Below are positions 8,356-16,378 of a stretch of 64,000 nt of DNA, piece by piece. Under the pieces are notes generated by a model. That model worked only from the letters and a program-made list of their open reading frames with translations, searched no databases and had not been told where the DNA came from. Source of the stretch: Zoogloea sp. Lineage in GTDB: Bacteria; Pseudomonadota; Gammaproteobacteria; Burkholderiales; Rhodocyclaceae. Each line of letters opens with the position of its first letter. Position 1 is the first letter of the stretch. The stretch is from assembly GCF_017302315.1 (NCBI RefSeq), contig NZ_JAFLDT010000006.1, positions 43,470 through 107,469 of the forward strand. Direction: 5' to 3'. Position numbers and translations under genes: made by a program.

Positions 8356-8990
8356 TTGACTTACATCATGGCGGCGACGGCGACTGAACGCAGGACAAGG
8401 AGCAGGAATAGCTTCCGGATTGCCGGTACGGGTTCGGAAACGCAACGGAGTGCTCTCCTGTGGGACAGCGCAACGGTGGATCCGGCGACTGGAGCGATCC
8501 ATACGGTGACGGAGCCGGCGAGCATCCAGGTTGAGAACATCTACAGCCTGCAACCCGTGACACCCGGGCGGCTCTCCCAAGCAATGAAGGATACTTCTCC
8601 ACGCGTGACCCCGGGTGATTACCCAAAGCAATTCGCAGGTGGGGTTGCATGCGGTGAATCAGTGGGGCACGGTGACGTTGAACGGTCAGTTTGTCTTCGA
8701 TCAGCCGGCTGGCTATGTCTTGGGTGCTTGGCGCAGCAATCCGAATGTGACCGAGTCTGCTTGAGACTTTGCTCGATGGCGCCGCCACCAGTCTCTCCCG
8801 GTCGCCGGATGCAGTGGGGCAAGCGAATGAGTATATGTTCGCAGTCCAGCTTTCATTTATGGGGCTGGCTGACGTGCCGTCGGTGACTCTCCGCATTCAG
8901 TCGACGGACACAACTTGTGCCCGAGCCTTGCACGATGGACTTTTTCGCGCTGGGTGGAATGGGGGGCCTGAGTCGTCGACGGAAGGATTG
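8356..8990 (+). pseudogene. frameshifted remnant of an unidentified beta-rich protein gene
   Basis: The 750-base stretch 8252-9003 carries no intact gene. Protein-like sequence runs in three successive frames: frame 1 from about 8356 (GAIHTVTEPASIQVENIYS), frame 2 from about 8609 (GLHAVNQWGTVTLNGQFVF, then AGYVLGAWRSNPNVTESA, stop at 8762-8764), and frame 3 from 8763 (ETLLDGAATSLSRSPDAVG, then EYMFAVQLSFMGLADVPSV). Removing one T at 8761/8762 and one C near 8609 joins the segments into one reading. G+C is visibly lower than in the neighbours. The product is unknown; the composition suggests an exported or structural beta-rich protein. A sequencing error at the two homopolymers is an alternative. 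Confidence 0.45.
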
Positions 8991-9003
8991 AGGTGCCTGA
9001 GCC

Positions 9004-9858
9004 TCAGCGTGGTAGCTGCAGCTTCCCGCCCACCAGCGGCGGACACCAGAAGTACGCGCCGGATACCGGCCGGGTAAACCGGAACAACGCGTCCACAATG
9101 CCGTCCTCCAGGCCCAGCATGCGTCGCATCTGGGCCTGGAAGGCGTCGACGCTGTGGCCGAAGGCGACGAACATCAGGCCGGCGTTACGGCCTTCGGCCC
9201 AGGGCATGGAGCGGCGCACGAGGAAGGCCTCGGGGGTGAAGCTCTCCTGGGCGGTGCGTTTGACGTGGGCGGACTCGGGGGCGTCGTCGAGCTCCTCGTT
9301 GTCGCTGCGCCGGCGGCCGATGCAGTTGTCGCGCTCCTCGGGCTGCATGGCTTCGAGGTGGCTGAAGTTGTGGGTCCAGCGCTGCACGGCGACGAAGCTG
9401 GAGCCGTCGGCGGCGATGGCGGCGGCAATGGCGTCGTCGCCCTCCGGGTTCTCGGTGCCGTCCTCGTAGCCGCTGAGGTCGCGCCCACCGTCGTGCTTGA
9501 AGGCGTCCCAGGCGTCTGTCAGGGTGAATGCCGGGGCCAGAGCCGTCTCGATGTGGCGCGCCCGGTGCAGGAGTTCACCCCGGTCGTCACCGCGCAGCCA
9601 TAGCCACAGGGCGAAGGGTGTGGAGGGGATGTCCACGCCGGGGCCGGAAAGGGGCGGGAAGGGCTTGAGACCTGGGACCTTGCGGCCAAGGGCGCCGAGG
9701 GGGGCCATGCCGATGCCGGCGACGGTGCGCTCGCCATCAACGACGCCCTGCAGGGCTGCGAGCCCGGCGGCCACGTCGGTGCCTGGCTCGAGATTGAAGG
9801 CGAGGTAGCGGGCGAGGGGGGGCAGGGGCAGCAGGATGCCGACTTGGGGGGTACTCAT
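9004..9858 (-). CDS. Dyp-type heme peroxidase
   Basis: The 284-residue protein has the DyP hallmark GYEDGTENP (GxxDG motif with the catalytic Asp), a proximal heme histidine in ESAHVKRTAQESF, and a terminal ARG-rich heme pocket segment (RRSMPWAEG). The length fits the compact class B enzymes, which are cytoplasmic or packaged in encapsulin shells; no signal peptide and no encapsulin gene is visible nearby. It should use hydrogen peroxide to oxidise phenolic or dye substrates or to act on porphyrins. A Shine-Dalgarno-like GGAGAG precedes the ATG. Confidence 0.93.
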   Translation of the reverse strand: MSTPQVGILLPLPPLARYLAFNLEPGTDVAAGLAALQGVVDGERTVAGIGMAPLGALGRKVPGLKPFPPLSGPGVDIPSTPFALWLWLRGDDRGELLHRARHIETALAPAFTLTDAWDAFKHDGGRDLSGYEDGTENPEGDDAIAAAIAADGSSFVAVQRWTHNFSHLEAMQPEERDNCIGRRRSDNEELDDAPESAHVKRTAQESFTPEAFLVRRSMPWAEGRNAGLMFVAFGHSVDAFQAQMRRMLGLEDGIVDALFRFTRPVSGAYFWCPPLVGGKLQLPR

Positions 9859-9916
9859 GACGCTCTCCGGAAATGGACGCTATCTGCGGAGATGATAGGG
9901 CAATCCCCCCTGGCCG

Positions 9917-10519
9917 TCAGCCTGTCGATGGTTCGCTCCGGCCGAGGCGGTAGAGGGCAACGCTGGCCAGGAAGTTGGGTTCGTCGGTGATCACCTTGTC
10001 CTCGTCGAAGGCCAGTCGTTCGTGGATGGCGATGCCTTCCTGGGCGCACAGGTCGTCGAAGTCCGCGATGGTGAAGAAGCGGATGTTGGGCGTGTTGTAC
10101 CACTGGTGCGGCAGGTTCTTCGATATCGGCATGTGGCCGTTGAGGATGGCCTGGCGGTGACGCCAGTAGGCAAAGTTGGGGAAGCTCACCACGGCCTCGC
10201 GGCCGACGCGCAGCATCTCCTTCAGGATGCCCTGGGTGTTGTGCATGGCCTGCAGGGACAGGCTCATGATGACGTGGTCGAAGAAGCCGTCGTCGAAGCC
10301 GGCGAGGCCTTCTTCCATGTCGATCTGGATCACGTTGATGCCGTTGCGGGCGCAGGCCAGAACCCGCTCGGGGTCTTTCTCCACGCCATAGCCGCGCACC
10401 TGGCGGACTTCGGCGAGATAGCGCAGCAGGCTGCCGTCACCGCAGCCCAGGTCGAGGATGCGCTCGCCCGGTTCGATCCAGTTGGCGATCACGTCGTAGT
10501 CGTAACGCTGGAAGCTCAT
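9917..10519 (-). CDS. metW: methionine biosynthesis protein MetW
   Basis: The 200-residue class I methyltransferase-like protein has the SAM-binding loop ILDLGCGDGSLLRYL near residues 18-32. In proteobacteria metW regularly follows metX, and MetW is needed for full homoserine acyltransferase activity by forming a complex with MetX. Here metW starts ten bases after the metX stop, and both lie behind one SAM-II riboswitch. Confidence 0.95.
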   Translation of the reverse strand: MSFQRYDYDVIANWIEPGERILDLGCGDGSLLRYLAEVRQVRGYGVEKDPERVLACARNGINVIQIDMEEGLAGFDDGFFDHVIMSLSLQAMHNTQGILKEMLRVGREAVVSFPNFAYWRHRQAILNGHMPISKNLPHQWYNTPNIRFFTIADFDDLCAQEGIAIHERLAFDEDKVITDEPNFLASVALYRLGRSEPSTG

Positions 10520-10529
10520 GGCACGCCCC

Positions 10530-11654
10530 TTACACCTGGATGTTGTCGATATAGGCCCGCAGGATGCCGTGATACTGGGGGTCGTCGAGAAGGAAGGAGT
10601 CGTGGCCGGCGGGGCAGTCGATCTCCGTGTAGCTGACCCGGCGGTCGCTGTGCATCAGGGCGTAGACGATCTCCCGGCTGCGTGACGGGGCGAAGCGCCA
10701 GTCGGTGCTGAAGGAAACGACCAGATAGTCGGCTTTGGCCCGGCCGAGGGCGGCTACCAGATCACCGTTGTAGTCGAAGGCCGGGTCGTAGTAGTCGAGG
10801 GCCTTGGTGGTGAGCAGGTAGGTGTTGGCGTCGAAGAAGCCGGCAAACTTGTCGCCCTGGTAGCGCAGGTAGGACTCGATCTCGAACTCCACGTCGTAGC
10901 TGAACACCGGTTTGTCGTGACGCAGGGCGCGGCCGAATTTCTGGCCCATGGCGTCGTCGGACAGGTAGGTGATGTGGCCGATCATGCGCGCCAGGGCGAG
11001 GCCGCGGGTGGGGACCACGCCGTGCTCGTAGTAGTGGCCGCCGTGGAACTCCGGGTCTTTCAGGATCGCCTGACGGGCCACCTCATTGAAGGCGATGTTC
11101 TGGGCGGTGAGCTTGGGGGCCGAGGCGATCACCAGGGCGTGGGCGACCCGGTCGGGGTATTGCAGCGTCCACGACAGGGCCTGCATGCCGCCCAGGCTGC
11201 CCCCTACCACGGCGGCAAAGCGCTCGATGCCGAGCCGGTCGGCCAGGCGGGCCTGGGCATCGACCCAGTCTTCGACGGTGACGAAGGGGAAGTCGGCGCC
11301 CCAGGGCTTGCCGGTGGCCGGGTTGATGCAGTTGGGCCCGGAACTGCCATAACAGCCACCCAGGTTGTTGACCCCGATGACGAAGAAGCGGCGGGTATCC
11401 AGCGGCTTGCCGGGGCCGACCAGATTGTCCCACCAGCCTTCGGCGCCGCTGTCGGCGTGTTTGCCGGCCACGTGGTGGGAGCCGGACAGGGCATGGCACA
11501 CCAGCACCGCGTTGCTGCGGGCGGCGTTGAGGGTGCCGTAGGTCTCGTAGACCAGGTCATACTGGGGTAGCACGCCACCGCTCTTTAGGGGGAGTGGATC
11601 ACTGAAGTGGGCCGTCTGCGGCACCACGATTCCGACGGATTGTTGTTCTTTCAT
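10530..11654 (-). CDS. metX: homoserine O-acyltransferase MetX
   Basis: The 374-residue alpha/beta hydrolase-fold enzyme acylates homoserine in the first committed step of methionine synthesis. The nucleophile elbow [12 protein letters not shown] and the terminal catalytic pair in SFSTDWRF and GHDSFLLD are visible. In many beta- and gammaproteobacteria MetX-type enzymes use succinyl-CoA instead of acetyl-CoA, so the acyl donor is left open. Its leader carries a SAM-II aptamer and an intrinsic terminator (11671-11771), so expression should fall when SAM is plentiful. Confidence 0.95.
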   Translation of the reverse strand: MKEQQSVGIVVPQTAHFSDPLPLKSGGVLPQYDLVYETYGTLNAARSNAVLVCHALSGSHHVAGKHADSGAEGWWDNLVGPGKPLDTRRFFVIGVNNLGGCYGSSGPNCINPATGKPWGADFPFVTVEDWVDAQARLADRLGIERFAAVVGGSLGGMQALSWTLQYPDRVAHALVIASAPKLTAQNIAFNEVARQAILKDPEFHGGHYYEHGVVPTRGLALARMIGHITYLSDDAMGQKFGRALRHDKPVFSYDVEFEIESYLRYQGDKFAGFFDANTYLLTTKALDYYDPAFDYNGDLVAALGRAKADYLVVSFSTDWRFAPSRSREIVYALMHSDRRVSYTEIDCPAGHDSFLLDDPQYHGILRAYIDNIQV

Positions 11655-11670
11655 CTCAGTTTCGTCCCGA

Positions 11671-11708
11671 AAACGAAAAACCCAGCCGGCGAACGGTCGC
11701 TGACTGGG
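11671..11708 (-). terminator. intrinsic terminator/attenuator in the metX leader
   Basis: On the minus strand a 12-base-pair stem with one mismatch (CCCAGTCAGCGA with TCGCCGGCTGGG) is followed by TTTTTCGTTTTC. It lies between the SAM-II aptamer and the metX start codon, only 16 bases upstream of the ATG, so it can act as a transcription attenuator for metX-metW. Confidence 0.8.
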
Positions 11709-11714
11709 CTGCCG

Positions 11715-11771
11715 TCGCTTTAGCCGTACTTGTAAAGCGCCCGCAAGCTGAAGGGTTCAAATCGGCGCTGA
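11715..11771 (-). promoter_or_regulatory. SAM-II riboswitch upstream of metX
   Basis: The minus-strand sequence contains the SAM-II consensus in order: P1 strand AGCGCC, GATTTGA, then GCTTGC, the P1 partner GGCGCT, and the downstream GGCTAAAGCG, which can fold back on the loop as the pseudoknot. The spacing and the invariant GATTT and GCTAAA elements agree with SAM-II aptamers known upstream of metX/metA in alpha- and betaproteobacteria. SAM binding is expected to lower metX-metW expression. An intrinsic terminator follows directly. Confidence 0.85.
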
Positions 11772-11779
11772 GCCCAGAG

Positions 11780-11807
11780 ATTAGCGCGAGGCTTGGTGGC
11801 AAGTCAA
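11780..11807 (-). promoter_or_regulatory. putative promoter of the metX leader
   Basis: On the minus strand TTGACT (11807-11802) is followed after 16 bases by GCTAAT (11785-11780). The inferred start near 11773 would place the SAM-II aptamer at the very 5' end of the transcript. Confidence 0.5.
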
Positions 11808-11825
11808 ACCCGGCGGAACGCGTGT

Positions 11826-13547
11826 TTACAGTTTCTCCACCGCTTCGCGCACCCGGTCGGGGTCGTCCAGTTTGAGGAGGCGCTGTACCTTGGGGGTCAG
11901 GTCGGAGGCGTCGGCCCGCAGGATGGCCTGCTTGACTTCCAGGATCTGCGCCGGGTGCATGGAAAACTGTCGCAGGCCCATGCCGATGAGCAGGCGGGCG
12001 CACTCCGGGTTGCCGGCCATCTCGCCGCACACCGACACGGGGATGCCGGCCTTGATGCCGGCCTGGATGGTCTGGTGGATCAGGCGCAGCACGGCCGGGT
12101 GCAGTGGGTTGTAGAGGTGTGCGACCGCCTCGTTGCCCCGGTCGATGGCCAGCGTGTATTGGATCAGGTCGTTGGTGCCGATGGACAGGAACTGCAGTCG
12201 CCGGGTGAAGGCACCCAGGCACAGGGCCGCGGCGGGGACTTCGATCATGCCGCCGACCTGTACGGCCTCGTCGAACTTGATCTTGCGTTCGCGTAGCTGG
12301 GCCTTGGCCTTGTCGAGGAGGACCAGGGTCTGGTCGATCTCGTTGCTGCTGGCCAGCATGGGGATCAGGATCTTCAGCTTGCCGTAGTGGCTGGCACGCA
12401 GCAGCGCCCGTAGCTGGGTCAGGAACATCTTGGGCTCGGCCAGGCAGAAGCGGATCGCCCGCAGGCCCAGGGCCGGGTTGTCCTCGGTGCGGGTGGCGCC
12501 CTCGAGCTCCTTGTCGGCGCCCACGTCGAGGGTGCGCACGGTGACGGGCTTGCCGGCCATGGTCTTGACCACGGCGCGGTAGGCATCGAACTGCTCGTCC
12601 TCGTCCGGCCAGGTTTCCCGGCTCATAAACAGGAATTCGGTGCGGAACAGGCCCACGCCGTCCGCTTCAACGCCCTTGGCCTGCACGGCGTCGGGGGGAA
12701 GCTCGATGTTGGCGAGGATCTGCACCTCCTCGCCGTCCAGGGTGGCGGCCCGGGTGGACTTGAGGCGCTTGAGCTTGGAGCGTTCGAGTTCGACGGCCGC
12801 CTTGCGCAGGCGGTATTCCTCGAGGACGCGCTCATCCGGGTCGACGATGACGACGCCGCGGGTGCCGTCAATGATGATCAGCTCGTCGTCCTTCACCACA
12901 TGGCGGATGTGGCGCAGGGCGACGACGGCCGGAATCGACAGGCTGCGGGCGACGATGGCGGTGTGGCCGGTGGGCCCGCCCACGTCGGTGATGAAGCCGG
13001 CGACGGCGTGGTCCTTGAAACCGATGGTGTCGGTGGGCGACAGGTCGTGGGCGACGACGATGGTGCCGAGGCCGTCCTTGCGTTTGGGCGGAAGGTGGCC
13101 GGGGTGGCCGAGGAGAACCTTGACGACCCGCTCAACCACCTGCACCACGTCGGACTTGCGTTCGCGCAGGTAGGCGTCTTCGATGGCCTCGAACTGCTCC
13201 ACCAACTGTTCCATCTGCTGGACAAGCGCCCACTCGGCGTTGGCCCGCCGGGTGCGGATGAGCTGTTCGGCCGCCTCCACCAGCATCGGGTCTTCGAGAA
13301 ACATGATGTGCATGCCGACGAAGGCATCCACTTCCGAGGGGGCCGCGCCCGCACCGGTGGCGGCCTTGAGCCCGGCCAGCTCGGCTTTTACTCGGGTGAC
13401 GGCGTTGTGCAGGCGCGTGACTTCGGCCTCCACGTGCTTGGCGGCAATCGTGAAGTGGGCGACTTCCAGCAGGGCATGGGAGACCAGATGGGCGTGGCCG
13501 ATGGCGATGCCCTGAGATACGGCAAGACCGTGTACGGTGAAGCTCAT
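11826..13547 (-). CDS. ptsI: PTS enzyme I (phosphoenolpyruvate-protein phosphotransferase)
   Basis: The 573-residue protein takes phosphate from PEP and passes it to HPr. It has the N-terminal HPr-binding domain, the active-site histidine in GGPTGHTAIVARSLSIPAV, and the C-terminal PEP-binding TIM barrel with FRTEFLFMSR and SIGTNDLIQYTLAIDRGNE and VCGEMAGNP. No sugar permease (EIIB/C) gene is seen, so with the HPr and EIIA upstream this is probably a regulatory PTS. ptsI is the last gene of the apparent operon gshA-gshB-apbE-EIIA-ptsH-ptsI. Confidence 0.96.
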   Translation of the reverse strand: MSFTVHGLAVSQGIAIGHAHLVSHALLEVAHFTIAAKHVEAEVTRLHNAVTRVKAELAGLKAATGAGAAPSEVDAFVGMHIMFLEDPMLVEAAEQLIRTRRANAEWALVQQMEQLVEQFEAIEDAYLRERKSDVVQVVERVVKVLLGHPGHLPPKRKDGLGTIVVAHDLSPTDTIGFKDHAVAGFITDVGGPTGHTAIVARSLSIPAVVALRHIRHVVKDDELIIIDGTRGVVIVDPDERVLEEYRLRKAAVELERSKLKRLKSTRAATLDGEEVQILANIELPPDAVQAKGVEADGVGLFRTEFLFMSRETWPDEDEQFDAYRAVVKTMAGKPVTVRTLDVGADKELEGATRTEDNPALGLRAIRFCLAEPKMFLTQLRALLRASHYGKLKILIPMLASSNEIDQTLVLLDKAKAQLRERKIKFDEAVQVGGMIEVPAAALCLGAFTRRLQFLSIGTNDLIQYTLAIDRGNEAVAHLYNPLHPAVLRLIHQTIQAGIKAGIPVSVCGEMAGNPECARLLIGMGLRQFSMHPAQILEVKQAILRADASDLTPKVQRLLKLDDPDRVREAVEKL

Positions 13548-13584
13548 CGCCCGCCCTCCCGCGCCATCGGGCGGGACGGCCGCG

Positions 13585-13854
13585 TCATTCCCCTTCCCCG
13601 AACTTGTCGGCGATCAGGGCGATCAGGGCGCCCATGGCCTCATCCGCGTCGTTTCCGCTGGTGTCGATGGTGATGGTGCTGCCCTTGGCTGCGGCCAGCA
13701 TCATGACGCCCATGATGCTCTTGGCATTGACCCGCTTGCCGTTGCGCTCCAGCCAGACTTCGCTCTGGAAAGCGCTGGCGGTCTGGGTCAATTTGGCGGA
13801 GGCGCGGGCGTGGAGCCCCAGTTTGTTGATGATTTGTGCTTCCTGACGCGGCAT
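13585..13854 (-). CDS. ptsH: PTS phosphocarrier protein HPr
   Basis: The 89-residue protein has the phosphorylated histidine His15 in KLGLHARASAKL and the regulatory Ser46 in NAKSIMGVMML, so it can in principle be both phosphoryl carrier and target of HPr kinase; no hprK is seen in the window. It lies 37 bases upstream of ptsI and 75 bases after the EIIA gene. Confidence 0.95.
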   Translation of the reverse strand: MPRQEAQIINKLGLHARASAKLTQTASAFQSEVWLERNGKRVNAKSIMGVMMLAAAKGSTITIDTSGNDADEAMGALIALIADKFGEGE

Positions 13855-13929
13855 GGTTCGGTCTTCCTGTCTTCCTCGGTGTGCTGACGATGCGTGTTGG
13901 GAGCAACGGTTGTTGTTATGGGTGAAGCT

Positions 13930-14313
13930 TTATTTCATGTGCACGACGCCCTCGCAGGCGCCGGCCACTGCTTTCTTGACCAACATGTCCATGCTGCGTT
14001 CCCGGTAGGTGATGGCGCGCAGCAACATGGGCAGATTGGCGCCCGCCACACCTTCGACGCGTCCGGGCTCAAGGAGTTTGGCCGCAACGTTGGCGGGGGT
14101 GGCGCCCAGAATGTCGGTGAGGATCAGAACCCCGTCACCGCTATCCACGAGCGTGACCAGCTGTCGCGCCAGCGGTAGGGCATCCAGAGGGTCATCCTGG
14201 CCGGAAATGCCCAATTGCACGATCTGGGGTGGACGGCGATTCATCACGTGACAGGCGCACTGGATCAGTGATTCGCCTAGCGTGCCATGGGTGATGAGAA
14301 AAATGCCGATCAT
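13930..14313 (-). CDS. PTS EIIA component, mannose/fructose (Man) family
   Basis: The 127-residue protein begins MIGIFLITHGTLGESL; His9 in THGTLGE is the expected phosphorylation site of EIIA-Man. GVLILTDILGATPANVA is the family's second conserved block. I prefer the ATG at 14313 because a GGATAG lies ten bases before it; the ATG at 14322 (adding MPH) has that sequence only one base away. With HPr and EI but no EIIB/C, it probably senses PTS phosphorylation state and regulates other proteins, as in other betaproteobacteria. Confidence 0.9.
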   Translation of the reverse strand: MIGIFLITHGTLGESLIQCACHVMNRRPPQIVQLGISGQDDPLDALPLARQLVTLVDSGDGVLILTDILGATPANVAAKLLEPGRVEGVAGANLPMLLRAITYRERSMDMLVKKAVAGACEGVVHMK

Positions 14314-14390
14314 GTGGGGCATTCTATCCGAAGGGGCCGCCCCGGCAAGCCGTAGAAACCCGGAGATGACGGGGTCGTGCGAGCCGCTCT

Positions 14391-15437
14391 TCAGTCCACC
14401 ACGGTGGCGGATAGGCCTTGCTCAAACTGGAGGCGGTCGCGCAATGCCCGGCTGACTTCGATGCGGCCGTCCCCATCAACCCTCAGGGCGTGATCGATGC
14501 CGAAGCGTTTGGCGTACATCCGCCATTCGGGCCCGGCCAGATAGACGGGCTTGCTGGCGGCGTCGGACAGGGTGCCGGCGCCCGGGCGCGGGGTGATCAG
14601 TACGGTGACGGCCTGGGTGCCCCGGCCGGGGATGCCGCTGCGGGGGTCCAGGAGGTGGCAGTAACGCTCACCGTCGAGTTCGAAAAAGCGCTGGTAATCG
14701 CCGGAGGTGCCGATGGCTTCCCCGTCGCGCAAGGGGAGGCTGGCCAGGGGGCGGGCTTCCCGCGGGTGCTGAATGCCGACCCGCCAGGGGTACTCGCCCT
14801 TGCTGCCGAGGGCCATCACGTTGCCGCCGATGTTGATCAGGGCGTTACTGATGCCTCTTTGCCGGAGCAGGGTGGCGGCCCGGTCGAGGGCGTAGCCTTT
14901 GGCATAGCCACCCAGGTCAATTTGCACGGCGCGGTTGCGGCTGCTGACGGTGGTGCCGTTGATTGTCAGGTCCGCCATGCTTGGGCGAGCCTTGATGGCG
15001 GTGGCGAGCGTGTCGGGAGCGGGGCGGGTGGGGGTGAATGTGTCGGTGTGGAAACCCCACAGGGCGATCAGCTGGCCCAGGGCCGGGTTGAAGAGTTCGT
15101 CACCAGTGGCGGCGATGGCCTTGGCGTCGGCGAGCATGGTGGCCAGTTCCGGCGATACCGGGATCTGTGGGGTGCCTGCAGCGATGGCAGTGTTGAGGGT
15201 GGTGAGCTCGGAGGGCTCCCAGGCATGATAGGCCCGGTGCAGGCGGTCGAACTCCTGCAGTACCGCGGCTGTGGCCGCGCGGGCTTCCGGCTCGGGCGCG
15301 CCCCAGGTGATGACCTCCACCCGGGTGCCGAACACATAGGATTCCTGTTGATGGAGGCGCTCCCGCTGGCAGCCGGCCAGCAGCAGGGCGAGGCCGATGG
15401 TCAGCAGCCAGAAGGTGAGCCGGTGTATCAGGCGCAT
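14391..15437 (-). CDS. apbE: FAD:protein FMN transferase ApbE (lipoprotein)
   Basis: The 348-residue protein attaches FMN covalently to threonine in target proteins of the Nqr/Rnf and related systems. A lipoprotein signal MRLIHRLTFWLLTIGLALLL then AGC is present, so it faces the periplasm. Family motifs NALINIGGNVMALGS, VGIQHPR and LLDPRSGIPGRG are intact. It overlaps gshB by ten bases. No Nqr or Rnf genes lie in the window; the flavinylation target is unknown. Confidence 0.93.
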   Translation of the reverse strand: MRLIHRLTFWLLTIGLALLLAGCQRERLHQQESYVFGTRVEVITWGAPEPEARAATAAVLQEFDRLHRAYHAWEPSELTTLNTAIAAGTPQIPVSPELATMLADAKAIAATGDELFNPALGQLIALWGFHTDTFTPTRPAPDTLATAIKARPSMADLTINGTTVSSRNRAVQIDLGGYAKGYALDRAATLLRQRGISNALINIGGNVMALGSKGEYPWRVGIQHPREARPLASLPLRDGEAIGTSGDYQRFFELDGERYCHLLDPRSGIPGRGTQAVTVLITPRPGAGTLSDAASKPVYLAGPEWRMYAKRFGIDHALRVDGDGRIEVSRALRDRLQFEQGLSATVVD

Positions 15438-16369
15438 GCCTCCTCAAGGGCATCGATGACGGCGCCGGGTACGTCGAAGCTCATCTGGGCGGTGATCTCG
15501 ACCATGCATGTGGGGCTGGTGACGTTGATTTCGGTGAGGCGGTCGCCGATCACGTCGAGGCCGACGATGAGCAGGCCGCGCGCCCACAGGATGGGGGCAA
15601 GGTGCTCGGCGATGGCGCGTTCGCCATCAGTCAGGGGCATGGCCACGCCACGCCCGCCGGCAGCCAGGTTGCCGCGGGTCTCGCCGGCCATGGGGATGCG
15701 GGCGAGGGCGTAGGGGATCACCTTGCCGCCGATGATCAACACCCGCTTGTCACCCCCGGAGATGGCCGGCAGGTAGGCCTGGGCCATGATGGTGCGCCGC
15801 CCGTCGTGGGTGAGTGTCTCGATGATGACGTTGCGGTTGGGGTCGTTGGCCCGCACCCGAAAGATCTGACTACCGCCCATGCCATCGAGGGGCTTGAGGA
15901 TGGTGTCGCCATGGGCATCGATGAAGGCGTTGATGTCGGTGGCGGCCCGGGCCACCCGGGTGGCCGGAGTGAACTGGGGAAACTCGGTGATGGCGAGTTT
16001 TTCCGAGTGATCACGGATTGAGCGCGGGTGGTTGAAGATGCGTGCCCCGGCCTGGGCCGCCCGTTCAAGCAGCCAGGTGGCCGTGACGTATTCGAAGTCG
16101 AAGGGCGGATCCTGACGCATCAGCACGGCGTCGAAGGCGGTGAGGGGCAGAACGGCTTCGCCACCGGCGCGGTACCAGGCGTGATCGTCATCGGTGGGGG
16201 TGAGGGCCAGGGCCCGCGCCGATACCTCGCCACCCTCCCACACCAGGGCTTCGCGCTGGATGGCGAAGACCTGGTGACCGCGCCGGGCGGCGGCCCGCAT
16301 CATCGCAATGCTGGAGTCCTTGTAGGCCTTGAGGGCGTCGAGGGGGTCGAGGATGAAGGCGAATTTCAT
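15428..16369 (-). CDS. gshB: glutathione synthetase
   Basis: The 313-residue ATP-grasp enzyme adds glycine to gamma-glutamylcysteine. Characteristic segments are MRQDPPFDFEYVTATWLLE, KPLDGMGGSQIFRV, RVLIIGGKVIPYALARIP and INVTSPTCMVEI. It follows gshA by nine bases on the minus strand, so both steps of glutathione synthesis are co-transcribed with apbE and the regulatory PTS genes. Confidence 0.97.
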   Translation of the reverse strand: MKFAFILDPLDALKAYKDSSIAMMRAAARRGHQVFAIQREALVWEGGEVSARALALTPTDDDHAWYRAGGEAVLPLTAFDAVLMRQDPPFDFEYVTATWLLERAAQAGARIFNHPRSIRDHSEKLAITEFPQFTPATRVARAATDINAFIDAHGDTILKPLDGMGGSQIFRVRANDPNRNVIIETLTHDGRRTIMAQAYLPAISGGDKRVLIIGGKVIPYALARIPMAGETRGNLAAGGRGVAMPLTDGERAIAEHLAPILWARGLLIVGLDVIGDRLTEINVTSPTCMVEITAQMSFDVPGAVIDALEEACA

Positions 16370-16378
16370 GGTGGTGGC

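Noticed and set aside
8366-8896. 176-codon minus-strand frame in the gap before DyP
   Set aside because: Its product is Ser/Arg/Pro-rich with no motif, whereas the plus strand has coherent protein-like segments across frames.
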